Shown here: one piece after another, positions 39,106 to 47,349 of the stretch
How the letters are laid out: every line of letters starts with the position of its first letter
Position numbering within the stretch: position 1 is the first letter of the stretch
From: Vallitalea pronyensis
GTDB lineage: Bacteria; Bacillota; Clostridia; Lachnospirales; Vallitaleaceae
DNA length: 64,000 nucleotides
Reading direction: 5' to 3'
NCBI RefSeq assembly: GCF_018141445.1
Contig: NZ_CP058649.1
Coordinates: 4,173,001 to 4,237,000 of the forward strand
The notes under the pieces: model-generated
What the model was told of the DNA's origin: nothing
Databases searched by the model: none
What the model saw: only the letters and a program-made list of their open reading frames with translations
Program-made: the position numbers and the translations under genes

Positions 39106-39303
39106 CTATTTTACAAATTCTTGTAAGAAAAAATTAATACCTGATATACCTTTTTTATCAAAAAGCAGTTTTGTTGCATTCATGGTTAATTCTTCCATAA
39201 AATACCAGTCAACTGGCATCCCATTCAATGCACGAAGCTGTCTGATCGCTTGATATACAGAAGACTCTCGGCCCTGAAACCTTTGGTTAACTTAATAATA
39301 TCC
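39106..39303 (-). pseudogene. Broken C-terminal remnant of a polymorphic toxin (Tox-REase-5-like)
   Basis: A reading frame from 39291 to the stop at 39106 has no start. It encodes QGRESSVYQAIRQLRALNG followed by MPVDWYFMEELTMNATKLLF. The E...Q...W pattern matches the last part of restriction-fold toxin domains paired with Imm52. An ATG with a GGAG site at 39303 reads into a different frame and stops after 26 codons, so a frameshift separates start and remnant. The large N-terminal delivery part is absent. Confidence 0.5.
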
Positions 39304-39457
39304 ATCTCACTTCTCCTTCACTTTATTTTGATGTCATTACTCAAATAAAGTTGTCAATGGTATCACCTCGTTTATTTTATATTTAAATCTATTGCTTTTC
39401 CTATGTTTTGAGCTTTGGTATAGATAGTACTTGGAGATTTCTATTCTTCTACAAGTC

Positions 39458-40279
39458 TTATAAAACAGATCGAAAATGAGTATGAAATAACCATCGACAT
39501 GTGGTTGTATCCATAGATGTATCAAGAACTATTTCCTCAATCCTCGCCTTATCCATAGATATTTCATATTCGATAAGATAAGTACTATCCAATCTCAATT
39601 GATGAGCCACTTTTTTATTAAAACTATAGTAACTTTCTTTGGTTTTTGGACCCACATGAAGGATTCCTTGATAATCGTGGTTGGATAACTCCATGATTAA
39701 TTCGGCTAAATCTTGTACATGTACAAAAGTCTTGTAGAGATTCAATGCTCTATATATTTTTTCTTTTTTTAATAGTTTATCCATTATTTGTAAGGTACGC
39801 TTATCCAAATTTCCCAATATATTTTTGCCATAGATAGGTCCAGTTCTTATGATAACGTGATTGGGATGATTGGCCATGATATATTTTTCTGCATTAATCT
39901 TATGATTGATATACGCTGCTAAAGGATTGTGCTGATAATAGACCATCTTTGTATCTTCTTTATACTGTCCATGTCCACCCATAAACCCATCGGTAGATAC
40001 ATAAATTAATCTAACATAAGGGGATATATTATCTAATATACTACTTAACCCATCAAAAGTAACATCCCTGCCATCTTCTTTAATGCACCATATAATTACC
40101 TGTGGCTTATAAGACGTCATAACTTGAGTAACAGCCTTTTTGTCTAAGACAGACAGCTGTATTAATCTGTTTTTTGGACTACTGTTAAACGTACCAAGCA
40201 CATTCTCATATTTTTTATGCAACTGGTGATATACACTCTCTCCTAAGTACCCACTTGCACCAAGAACTAATATACGCAT
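39458..40279 (-). CDS. NAD(P)-binding extended SDR, RmlD-like sugar or nucleotide-sugar reductase
   Basis: The 273-residue protein opens with the Rossmann motif MRILVLGASGYLGESVY and contains LIYVSTDGFMGG and a YINHKINAEKYI segment that supplies the Tyr-x3-Lys active site. TGPIYG and TFVHVQDLAELI are typical of dTDP-4-dehydrorhamnose reductase-like proteins. The substrate is not clear because no sugar-nucleotide genes lie nearby. It is 54 bp downstream of topB and could share its transcript. Confidence 0.75.
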   Translation of the reverse strand: MRILVLGASGYLGESVYHQLHKKYENVLGTFNSSPKNRLIQLSVLDKKAVTQVMTSYKPQVIIWCIKEDGRDVTFDGLSSILDNISPYVRLIYVSTDGFMGGHGQYKEDTKMVYYQHNPLAAYINHKINAEKYIMANHPNHVIIRTGPIYGKNILGNLDKRTLQIMDKLLKKEKIYRALNLYKTFVHVQDLAELIMELSNHDYQGILHVGPKTKESYYSFNKKVAHQLRLDSTYLIEYEISMDKARIEEIVLDTSMDTTTCRWLFHTHFRSVL

Positions 40280-40332
40280 TATCTAACCCTCTTTTTTATA
40301 GATAAACAAACCACTTAATTACTTCAAAGATT

Positions 40333-42480
40333 TTATTGTTGCTCCTCCTGTTGCTTTTCTGCAATACGTTTCACATTCTTAATCTCAATACCCGTCTGAT
40401 GATGAATGGCTAGTGTACCTCGGCATTTTTCTCCTGTTTGGGGTAATGTAATGGGGTAATCTTCAATTTTCTCTTCCTTTAATAACTGCCTCACCACATC
40501 TTCTTCTATGGTTTTCTTACCATAGCGTTCTAATGTATTCTTCCATATAGAATATTTACACCCATTACGCCATTCTGTGCAATAAAATGATTTACTGTTC
40601 TCTAGAATTTTACCTGTTTGACAGACAGGACAAGTGCCTATGCCCTTTACCTTTTTCTTTTTATTTTCTGGTATGGGCTTTTGCTCGAACTGCACCTTAC
40701 CTTTGCTTCTACTTGCCGATTGTACCAGATACGCTACAAAACGTTCAATGCTTCCCATGAAACAATCGGATGCCATATTACCTTTATTGATGCTGGTAAG
40801 ACCTTTCTCCCATCTTCCAGTTGTTTCTGGTGACTTTAGCTCATTTGGGACAATCTGAATCAGTTGACATCCTTTCTTTGTTGGTATAAGGGTCTTTCCT
40901 TTTCTTTTTATGTACTCCACTTGAAGGAGGCGTTCAATAATACCTGCACGTGTAGCTGGTGTACCAAAGCCTGATTCTTTTAATTGTTCTTTTAATGCCT
41001 CATCTTCTGTAAATCGTCCTGCGTTTTCCATGGCACTTAACAGAGAACTTTCTGTATAGGGTTTCGGTGGTGTCGTTTTTTTCTGTAGTTTTTCCACATC
41101 GACTACTTTTTTGACATCACCTTTTGTCAGTTTTGGCATAATCTGCTCTTTATCATCTTTGGTAGCTGTATAGAGGGCTTTCCACCCTTTGTCCACAATC
41201 ACTTTACCAGAAGCTACAAATTTCTCTCCCTCAATGTCAAAGATAATTTCTGTGGTTTCATATTTATAGTAATCGTAAAAGACAGCTATAAAACGCTTAA
41301 CCACTAAGTTGTAAATGTTTTTTTCATCCGGTGACAATTGAGCAATACGGGGTACCACATCTGTTGGAATAATGGCATGGTGGTCCGTCACTTTTTTATT
41401 ATCAATGATCCGCTTATTAAAGGTTAGCTCCCCTTTTTGCAGTACCGGGGCAATTGCTTTATCATAAGGCGGGATATTAATTTTATTCATGGTGCTTTTC
41501 ACTTTTGGCTTCATATCATCACTGAGATAACGGCTATCTGTTCTTGGGTAAGTGATGAGTTTACGTTTTTCATATAAGTCTTGAGCAATGGTCAGTACTT
41601 GCTTGGCTGTATAACCGTATTTCTTGTTACCATCCCTTTGAAGCTCTGTTAAATCATACAAAAGGGGTGGGGGCTGTTTTTTTAACTTCTTTGTGACCTT
41701 CTCAACAACACCGTCTTTATTCATAATCTTGTCCACAATTTTCTGTGCCTTATCTTTATCAAACAGTTTTGTATCAGAAGGCTTTTCATCAAACCATATG
41801 GCTCTGAAATCATCGTCAAATATGGCATAAACCTCTTCATAATCTTTGGGTACAAAATGATTAATTTCTTCATGACGGTTAACAATTAAAGCAAGAGTAG
41901 GTGTCTGAACCCGTCCCACACTTAATAAGACATTATTGGATGTGGTGTAGGCTCTTGTTGCATTAATACCTACCAGCCAATCGGCTTCTGAACGACATTT
42001 TGCACTATAATAGAGATTATCATAGGCTGTACCATCTTTTAATTGATTGAAACCATCTTGTATGGCCGCATCCGTCATACTGGAAATCCATAACCTTGTA
42101 AAGGGTTTTTTACAGTCTATATAGTCATAGATATATCGAAATATTAGTTCTCCTTCTCGTCCACTATCTGTTGCACAGATAATGGATGCCACATCATCAC
42201 GCTTTAGAAGTCTTTCGATAATCCTCAATTGTTTTTCTGTTTTATGATATGGCTTTAATCGAATGCCCTCAGGTATAATGGGTAACTGATCATAACGCCA
42301 TTTCTTATATTTCTCATCATAATCTTCTGGTTCCGCTAAAGTAATCAAATGACCTACCGCCCAAGTAATCACGTAATGTTGCCCTTCTATGTACCCATCT
42401 TTTCTAGAACTGCATTGTAATACTTTTGCAATATCTCTTGCTACAGATGGCTTCTCCGCTAGGACGAGTTTCTTGCTCAT
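40333..42480 (-). CDS. topB: DNA topoisomerase III
   Basis: The 715-residue protein starts with the Toprim motif KLVLAEKPSVARDIAKVL and has DSGREGELIFRYIYD. The active-site region KLITYPRTDSRYLS supplies the catalytic tyrosine, and SVGRVQTPTLALI is conserved. The C-terminus carries a cysteine-rich zinc-type domain (CPVCQTGKILE...FYCTEW). It relaxes or decatenates DNA using single-strand passage. I start at ATG 42480 with AAAGGA upstream. Length and motifs are normal. Confidence 0.95.
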   Translation of the reverse strand: MSKKLVLAEKPSVARDIAKVLQCSSRKDGYIEGQHYVITWAVGHLITLAEPEDYDEKYKKWRYDQLPIIPEGIRLKPYHKTEKQLRIIERLLKRDDVASIICATDSGREGELIFRYIYDYIDCKKPFTRLWISSMTDAAIQDGFNQLKDGTAYDNLYYSAKCRSEADWLVGINATRAYTTSNNVLLSVGRVQTPTLALIVNRHEEINHFVPKDYEEVYAIFDDDFRAIWFDEKPSDTKLFDKDKAQKIVDKIMNKDGVVEKVTKKLKKQPPPLLYDLTELQRDGNKKYGYTAKQVLTIAQDLYEKRKLITYPRTDSRYLSDDMKPKVKSTMNKINIPPYDKAIAPVLQKGELTFNKRIIDNKKVTDHHAIIPTDVVPRIAQLSPDEKNIYNLVVKRFIAVFYDYYKYETTEIIFDIEGEKFVASGKVIVDKGWKALYTATKDDKEQIMPKLTKGDVKKVVDVEKLQKKTTPPKPYTESSLLSAMENAGRFTEDEALKEQLKESGFGTPATRAGIIERLLQVEYIKRKGKTLIPTKKGCQLIQIVPNELKSPETTGRWEKGLTSINKGNMASDCFMGSIERFVAYLVQSASRSKGKVQFEQKPIPENKKKKVKGIGTCPVCQTGKILENSKSFYCTEWRNGCKYSIWKNTLERYGKKTIEEDVVRQLLKEEKIEDYPITLPQTGEKCRGTLAIHHQTGIEIKNVKRIAEKQQEEQQ

Positions 42481-42752
42481 ATCATCCATTCCTTTCAGCA
42501 CTTTTTCTATGTAGCATTATAGCATATTCAGTGGACAATTACCAATATAGCCCATCCATGCAACCCATAAGCTATCAACTTTCATATCGTCACCTGCCCC
42601 TTCTCTTATCTAGTTTTAATAACCACCTAGAGAAATCCTTAAACCAGCATAAACACTAACGTAACGGGCATTCGTAATAATTAAGAATACATTTTATTAT
42701 GAAATCTAATATGCTATAATATCCCATATAAAATCTATTGGAGGTTTGCTCT

Positions 42753-43634
42753 ATGGCAAAATTTGAAATATTGTGTGATAGTGCCTGTGATTTGCCTGAT
42801 GCATTAATTGAAGCAAATTCTATTGACATCATACCGTTTTACATATCCTTTGATCAGAAGAACTATTTACGCGAACGCGTTGACATCACATTGGATGAAT
42901 TCTATGAGAAACTTTATCATAACTTTCCAAAGACGTCACTGCCTTCTGTTCAAGACTATATGAATAAATTTAAACCTTATGCAAAAGAAGGCAAATCCCT
43001 TCTTTGTATGACCCTGACTTCAAAATTTAGTGGTTCTTACCAATCAGCTGTTAATGCTCGTGAGCTCATTTTAGATGAATATCCAGAAGCAACAATTACT
43101 GTACTGGATTCTCGATTATGTACTGTATTGCAAGGCTTATTGGTTCTTCAAGCAGCACGTATGCGGGAAGCTGATTTAACACTAGAAGAAACTTTAGATA
43201 AAATAGAGGCACTCATTCCTACAGGTCGTATTATGTACACCATTGGGACCCTTGACTATTTGCAAAAAAGTGGTCGAATCGGCAAAGTAGGTGCTCTAGC
43301 AGGTAATATTCTCAAGCTTAAACCCATGATTATCGTTCGAGACGGCGAGTTACATCCCTATGGTACCATTAGAGGCCGAAAAAAATCCTTGAAAAAGGTA
43401 ATTGATATGACCAAAGATCATTTTGACGAAACAGGTGACTCCCTAAGCAGTTATTCTTGGTGCATGGCTTATGGAGCTGAAAAAGATGAATCCCAGAAAG
43501 TAGTGGATCAATTAATAAACCATCTAAAAATACCATGTGATATCCCACTCTTTCGTGTTGGTTCCACCATTGGAACAAGCTGTGGACCTGATCCTGTAGG
43601 GGTTGCTTTTATAAAAAATTATGAAGCCGTTTAA
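42753..43634 (+). CDS. DegV-family fatty-acid-binding protein
   Basis: The 293-residue protein fits the DegV fold: FEILCDSACDLPDALIE at the start, MTLTSKFSGSYQSAVNAR, VLDSRLCTVLQGLLV and MYTIGTLDYLQKSGRIGKVG. DegV proteins bind fatty acids and the FakB branch works with a fatty-acid kinase; no kinase gene is nearby. Start ATG 42753 lies 8 bases after GGAGG. A TATAAT box at 42715-42720 is probably its promoter. It is divergent from topB. Confidence 0.9.
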   Translation: MAKFEILCDSACDLPDALIEANSIDIIPFYISFDQKNYLRERVDITLDEFYEKLYHNFPKTSLPSVQDYMNKFKPYAKEGKSLLCMTLTSKFSGSYQSAVNARELILDEYPEATITVLDSRLCTVLQGLLVLQAARMREADLTLEETLDKIEALIPTGRIMYTIGTLDYLQKSGRIGKVGALAGNILKLKPMIIVRDGELHPYGTIRGRKKSLKKVIDMTKDHFDETGDSLSSYSWCMAYGAEKDESQKVVDQLINHLKIPCDIPLFRVGSTIGTSCGPDPVGVAFIKNYEAV

Positions 43635-43640
43635 TAAACC

Positions 43641-43669
43641 TTGATTTCATAACCTATGTATAGTATAAT
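43641..43669 (+). promoter_or_regulatory. Promoter of the riboswitch-exchanger transcript
   Basis: TTGATT (43641-43646), a 17-base spacer and TATAAT (43664-43669) lie just after the degV stop and just before the riboswitch. The predicted start is near 43676. Confidence 0.8.
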
Positions 43670-43678
43670 TTTATTAGT

Positions 43679-43842
43679 TTAAGGGAGTAGCTTACAGCAA
43701 TATGTTGTAATTAGTCGTCATGACGGTTGTAAAACCCGGCTGATTAGCATTTAATAACCTCACTTACCTATAAGGTTAAGTATGATTTAAATGATAGCGA
43801 GACTTTTACTGTGTTTTTATTACGGTAGGAGTCTCTTTTATT
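43679..43842 (+). promoter_or_regulatory. yybP-ykoY family manganese riboswitch with terminator
   Basis: The leader holds the signature parts of this class: GGGAGTAGC near 43683, the middle AAAACCCGGCTG, and ATAGCGAGACTTTTACTG near 43795. Closing GTAGGAGTCTC (43825-43835) pairs with GAGACTTTTAC (43799-43809) and a TTTTATT tract follows, forming the terminator platform. Members bind Mn2+ and usually turn on metal-export genes. The next gene is a cation exchanger, which fits. Another hairpin, CCAAGCA/TGCTTGG, lies at about 43873-43915. Confidence 0.8.
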
Positions 43843-43971
43843 GTGTAAGAATATGTCTTGAATAGAATTGTGCCAAGCACCACATGATTATCATATACTA
43901 CATGAACTGCTTGGTCATATATGACCTATCGTATGTTTCTTAATAATCTTTAACACAGGAGGATATGATTC

Positions 43972-44937
43972 ATGAAAGAAAGTTTACCTTACTTATTATT
44001 TTTACTAGGATTCATCATGATTATTAAGGGAAGTGACTGGTTCATTGATGCTACCATATGGATTGCAAAGGTCTTACGTGTACCCAATATTATTATTGGT
44101 GCAACACTTGTTAGTATCTGTACAACACTGCCAGAAGCTATGGTATCCAGTAGTTCCGCCATCAACGGCAATGCAAGTATAGCATTTGGCAATGCCCTTG
44201 GTTCTATTGCATGTAATACAGGTTTTATTTTAGGTTTGACCATTATCTTATCTACACCTGCCATCCTTCAAAGAAAGAAACTTCATCGTACAGGGATGTT
44301 TCTTGTCTTCTTAATGGCACTGCTGACCACGTTTTCATTTGTATTTGGAGAAATATCCCGTGTAACAGGATTTATGTTCTTGGGAATATTGGTTCTATAT
44401 CTCTATCATAACATAAAAGATGCCAAGATGAGTCCTGCTGAAGTGGCTGAAGACAAAGCCATTGCCATGACGAAAGGCATTATTGCTAAAAATACAATCA
44501 TGTTTCTCGTCGGTATTACTTTAACGGTTATTGGGGCAGATTTACTTGTTAAAAACGGTGAAATCATTGCCCAAAAATTAGGTGTACCGGATATTATCAT
44601 CGGTGTTACGTTAACAGCTTTTGGTACATCTTTACCAGAATTAGTCACTGCCATTACAGCTATTGTGAAGAAAGCTCACGATATATCCATTGGTAATGTA
44701 TTAGGTGCTAACATACTTAATGTTATTTTGGTTATTGGTTTATCATCCAGTATCTTGCCATTTGACATACAGCCCAGTTGGTTAAGCTATCATATACCAT
44801 TTGTATTTGGTATCGTTTTACTGCTTGTCCTCTTCTCTTTCTTAAATAAGAAGAAATTCAGAAGATGGAATGGTGTCCTCATGGTAGGCGCATATGCTGC
44901 ATATATATACTTCCTTGTGACAGGAAACATGCTGTAA
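43972..44937 (+). CDS. CaCA-family Na+/Ca2+ (or Mn2+) exchanger, YrbG-like
   Basis: The 321-residue membrane protein has the two inverted alpha repeats of the family: IIIGATLVSICTTLPEAMVS with FGNALGSIACN, and IIIGVTLTAFGTSLPELVTA with IGNVLGANILN. About ten transmembrane segments are expected. The acidic residues in TLPE and SLPE would bind the cation. The upstream yybP-ykoY type leader suggests Mn2+ induction and so Mn2+ or Ca2+ export. Start follows AGGAGG. A strong terminator follows at 45001. Confidence 0.9.
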   Translation: MKESLPYLLFLLGFIMIIKGSDWFIDATIWIAKVLRVPNIIIGATLVSICTTLPEAMVSSSSAINGNASIAFGNALGSIACNTGFILGLTIILSTPAILQRKKLHRTGMFLVFLMALLTTFSFVFGEISRVTGFMFLGILVLYLYHNIKDAKMSPAEVAEDKAIAMTKGIIAKNTIMFLVGITLTVIGADLLVKNGEIIAQKLGVPDIIIGVTLTAFGTSLPELVTAITAIVKKAHDISIGNVLGANILNVILVIGLSSSILPFDIQPSWLSYHIPFVFGIVLLLVLFSFLNKKKFRRWNGVLMVGAYAAYIYFLVTGNML

Positions 44938-45000
44938 ACAAGGTGTACACTTCATTGTAGTTTTAAAAGAACAACCCATCATATGATGTTTAATATGTTT

Positions 45001-45046
45001 TGAGGGAATGCATAATCTAACCTTTATGCATTCCCTCATATTTTAA
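45001..45046. terminator. Bidirectional terminator between exchanger and ydcZ genes
   Basis: A perfect 15-bp stem, TGAGGGAATGCATAA (45001-45015) with its complement at 45024-45038, lies between two convergent genes. It is followed on the plus strand by a T-rich run (TATTTTAATT). Confidence 0.9.
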
Positions 45047-45081
45047 TTAAATTATTATGGAGTAATAATTTAACAAAACGA

Positions 45082-45537
45082 CTAATTCATTTCTGATATC
45101 ACTTCTGCTTTTTTATCACCTGATATATAGTATAATAAGCCTGCAACAATCAGTACACCACCGATAATTTTACCCTTTGAAAAAACATGAAGGTTTAGAT
45201 AGTCGATTAAAATACCTGTTGTCATCTGACCTAGAAAAACAATCACCGTAACGTATACTGCGGATATACGATTAATCAAGAGATTATTCATAATAATAAT
45301 AAATGATCCTACAGCTCCCCCCAGATAAAAATACCAAGGCGCTGAACTAAGATGCTGATATGTTAATTGTGAAAATGACCGATAAACGATCAAATAAAAT
45401 ACAAGTGAAGCCAATAAACCAACAATATAATTGGTCATCCCCGATTGTACCAATCCAACTTTTCGAGCTAGATGTCCATTTATTGAAATGGAGACAATCA
45501 CCAATACGCCTGCAGATAGTGCCATGATAATGTACAT
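45082..45537 (-). CDS. YdcZ/DUF606 DMT-type membrane protein (second of pair)
   Basis: The 151-residue protein has about five hydrophobic helices, e.g. MALSAGVLVIVSISINGHLA and YFYLGGAVGSFIIIMNNLLI. These are the two conserved stretches of the YdcZ half-transporter family in the drug/metabolite transporter group. It is about half the length of a ten-helix DMT protein, so it probably pairs with its upstream neighbour. The substrate is unknown. It lies 32 bp downstream of the other copy in one operon. Confidence 0.85.
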   Translation of the reverse strand: MYIIMALSAGVLVIVSISINGHLARKVGLVQSGMTNYIVGLLASLVFYLIVYRSFSQLTYQHLSSAPWYFYLGGAVGSFIIIMNNLLINRISAVYVTVIVFLGQMTTGILIDYLNLHVFSKGKIIGGVLIVAGLLYYISGDKKAEVISEMN

Positions 45538-45569
45538 GGTTCATCCTCCTCTATATACCCATCTATTTA

Positions 45570-45992
45570 TTAGATAACGATCATAATGACAATGCCAATG
45601 CTCATAATGATAATACCCGTAATTTTCTTTAAGTTAAGGGGATTCACCTTAACACCTAATAAGCCAAAATGATCAATGATGGATGAGGCTATTAATTGTC
45701 CTAACAAACATAACCCCAAAGTCAAAGCTGCTCCTAGTTCAATGAAACATATGTTATTAAACGTTACATTGAAGATACCAATAAGTCCAGCAGTAAATAA
45801 AAATGGTGATAATCCTTTAATACTCACAAATTTTTCTCTTTTTACAAAAAAGATAATGGTTGTCCCCATAAGTCCAATGAGGTGAATCAATATTAAGGCT
45901 TCATTATTGCCTATGGATTCTGCCAATAAACCATTAAAAGACACCATCAAAGCTATTAAAACACCATTCCATATTGCTAACGCTTTATACAT
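45570..45992 (-). CDS. YdcZ/DUF606 DMT-type membrane protein (first of pair)
   Basis: The 140-residue protein has MVSFNGLLAESIGNNEALIL and FIELGAALTLGLCLLGQLIA, matching the same half-transporter family as its neighbour. Four to five hydrophobic helices fit a heterodimer with the second copy. The operon is divergent from a Crp/Fnr-type regulator, a gene pairing seen for YdcZ in other Firmicutes. A 16-bp operator-like sequence lies 22-37 bp upstream of its start. Confidence 0.85.
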   Translation of the reverse strand: MYKALAIWNGVLIALMVSFNGLLAESIGNNEALILIHLIGLMGTTIIFFVKREKFVSIKGLSPFLFTAGLIGIFNVTFNNICFIELGAALTLGLCLLGQLIASSIIDHFGLLGVKVNPLNLKKITGIIIMSIGIVIMIVI

Positions 45993-46013
45993 GTCGTTAA
46001 TCTCCTCTTTTTA

Positions 46014-46153
46014 TACTCATTTGCATAAATATAGGCTTCATGACCCCTCATGAACGTTATCGTAGCAGATAAATTCTTTGTAAAGTATTAACCCTATCCA
46101 CTTAAAAATTAAATAACATGTTAAAACTTTATCCTATTTTATGCAAATGAGTA
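46014..46153. promoter_or_regulatory. Divergent control region with mirrored 16-bp operator-like sites
   Basis: TACTCATTTGCATAAA (46014-46029) and its exact reverse complement TTTATGCAAATGAGTA (46138-46153) face each other between the ydcZ pair and the Crp/Fnr gene. One copy is near each gene start. The perfect 16-bp conservation in otherwise AT-rich DNA suggests binding sites for the adjacent regulator, perhaps with looping. Confidence 0.65.
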
Positions 46154-46230
46154 TTTACATCTTTACCTAAATACGATATCATTTATTTGAACTAAAGTAA
46201 TAGGACATATGTCATATGAGGTGACTTTTT

Positions 46231-46914
46231 TTGAAAATTTATAAGGACGACCACTTATTAGAAAAATATAATCGGCTTCATCATCTCTCTCAAATTATGG
46301 GTGAAGGTTATCGTGAACATTATGCGTTCCATGCTTATGATGCGGGAGAACTTATGTGTAAAGGCGGGGAGCCTGTCAACTATTTTTACATTTTTTTAAA
46401 GGGAAAGACGAAGGTCTACAAGACATCTGATGATGGACGTATTTTACTGCTTCAATTCTGTCATCCCATGACTAATTTTGGTGATATGGAATTGATTAAT
46501 GATACGCCTTATCTGAGTTATGTGGAAGCTATAGACAATTGCTTATTATTGGCTTATCCTGCTAATTATATACAAAAAGTCTGTCTTGACCGAGCTGCTT
46601 TTTTGAAGTATGTTTGTTTGGATCTGAGTAAAAAATTTGATATAAGTTCTGCTAAGAATACTTACAACCTTTTGTATCCTTTAAAAAATCGATTAGCTGG
46701 GTATTTGGTGGAATACCATATGATTAATCCAACGAATGATGTGTTGACCCTTTCTGAGACGTATAAGGAGATTGCAGAGTACTTGGGGACAAGTTATCGT
46801 CACCTTTATCGGTGTTTGAATCAGTTTAAGGAGATGGGTATTATTCATGTGGATGGGAAGAAGGTTCGTATTCTTGATGTGGAGGCTTTGCAGGAATTGA
46901 GTAAGCTTGTGTAG
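46231..46914 (+). CDS. Crp/Fnr-family transcriptional regulator (YeiL-like)
   Basis: The 227-residue protein has a cyclic-nucleotide-binding-like beta barrel (CKGGEPVNYFYIFLKGKTKVYK; FGDMELINDTPYLSYVEAID). A C-terminal helix-turn-helix follows (LTLSETYKEIAEYLGTSYRH). No Fnr-type cysteine cluster is seen. The start is TTG with an AGGTGA site seven bases upstream. Divergent from the ydcZ pair, it probably controls that pair and itself. The signal is unknown. Confidence 0.88.
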   Translation: MKIYKDDHLLEKYNRLHHLSQIMGEGYREHYAFHAYDAGELMCKGGEPVNYFYIFLKGKTKVYKTSDDGRILLLQFCHPMTNFGDMELINDTPYLSYVEAIDNCLLLAYPANYIQKVCLDRAAFLKYVCLDLSKKFDISSAKNTYNLLYPLKNRLAGYLVEYHMINPTNDVLTLSETYKEIAEYLGTSYRHLYRCLNQFKEMGIIHVDGKKVRILDVEALQELSKLV

Positions 46915-46991
46915 CGGGTTTTGCGGAGTCAATTAATAGAGGATTGAGAAGAAGTGAATAGTTATAAGAGTGGACAACGGGAGTTGTGGTG

Positions 46992-47097
46992 TACGCTATA
47001 TGCCCTTTATGCACTCTCGTTGCATTTGTTGCTTTTATTTGATTTATAAGGTATGGCAACAAGCTGCAAAAGTCGTGCATAAAGGGCATATAGCGTA
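46992..47097. repeat. Long imperfect hairpin with perfect 23-bp arms
   Basis: The 23-base arms at 46992-47014 (starting TACGCTATATGCCC) and 47075-47097 (starting GTGCATAAAGGGC) are exact complements. Pairing continues inward with TTGCATTTGTTGC against GCAACAAGCTGCAA. It begins 77 bp after the regulator stop. No T-run follows directly, so it is either a large 3' RNA hairpin or a small non-coding palindromic element. Confidence 0.8.
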
Positions 47098-47266
47098 TTG
47101 TTTGTCGTGCCACGTCTTAGGTTGAAAAAACCGCTGTTTGGGATGGTGATGTTCTCTGCCTGTTGAAAGAGATAGTTAGTGCAACTTAGTGAACGCTTAA
47201 TTATGGAACTTATTAAAAAAGGTATAATAAAGATGATTTTAACCTTATTTCATATCACTTATGATA

Positions 47267-47306
47267 TAAAAAAAGTGACACTGGTTGATATGGCCTGTAG
47301 TCACTT
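47267..47306 (-). terminator. Intrinsic terminator of the MerR-type gene
   Basis: On the minus strand AAGTGAC (47306-47300) pairs with GTCACTT (47279-47273), and a T-rich tract (TTTTTTTATA) follows. It lies 44 bp beyond the stop of the gene ending at 47350. Confidence 0.85.
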
Positions 47307-47349
47307 CTTTTATTGAGATAGCATTTTTTCATTATCTTTGTTAATGTAT

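Larger units (their letters stand above)
46915..47349. other. Non-coding stretch between crp/fnr-type and merR-type genes
   Basis: No gene is supported here. The stretch holds the long inverted repeat at 46992-47097 and the terminator at 47267-47306. Between them is AT-rich DNA with no further signal. Short frames on both strands are not backed by ribosome binding sites. Confidence 0.5.

Noticed and set aside
39337..39525. Short minus-strand frame upstream of the toxin remnant
   Set aside because: It overlaps the end of the SDR gene in another frame and has no ribosome binding site or family match.
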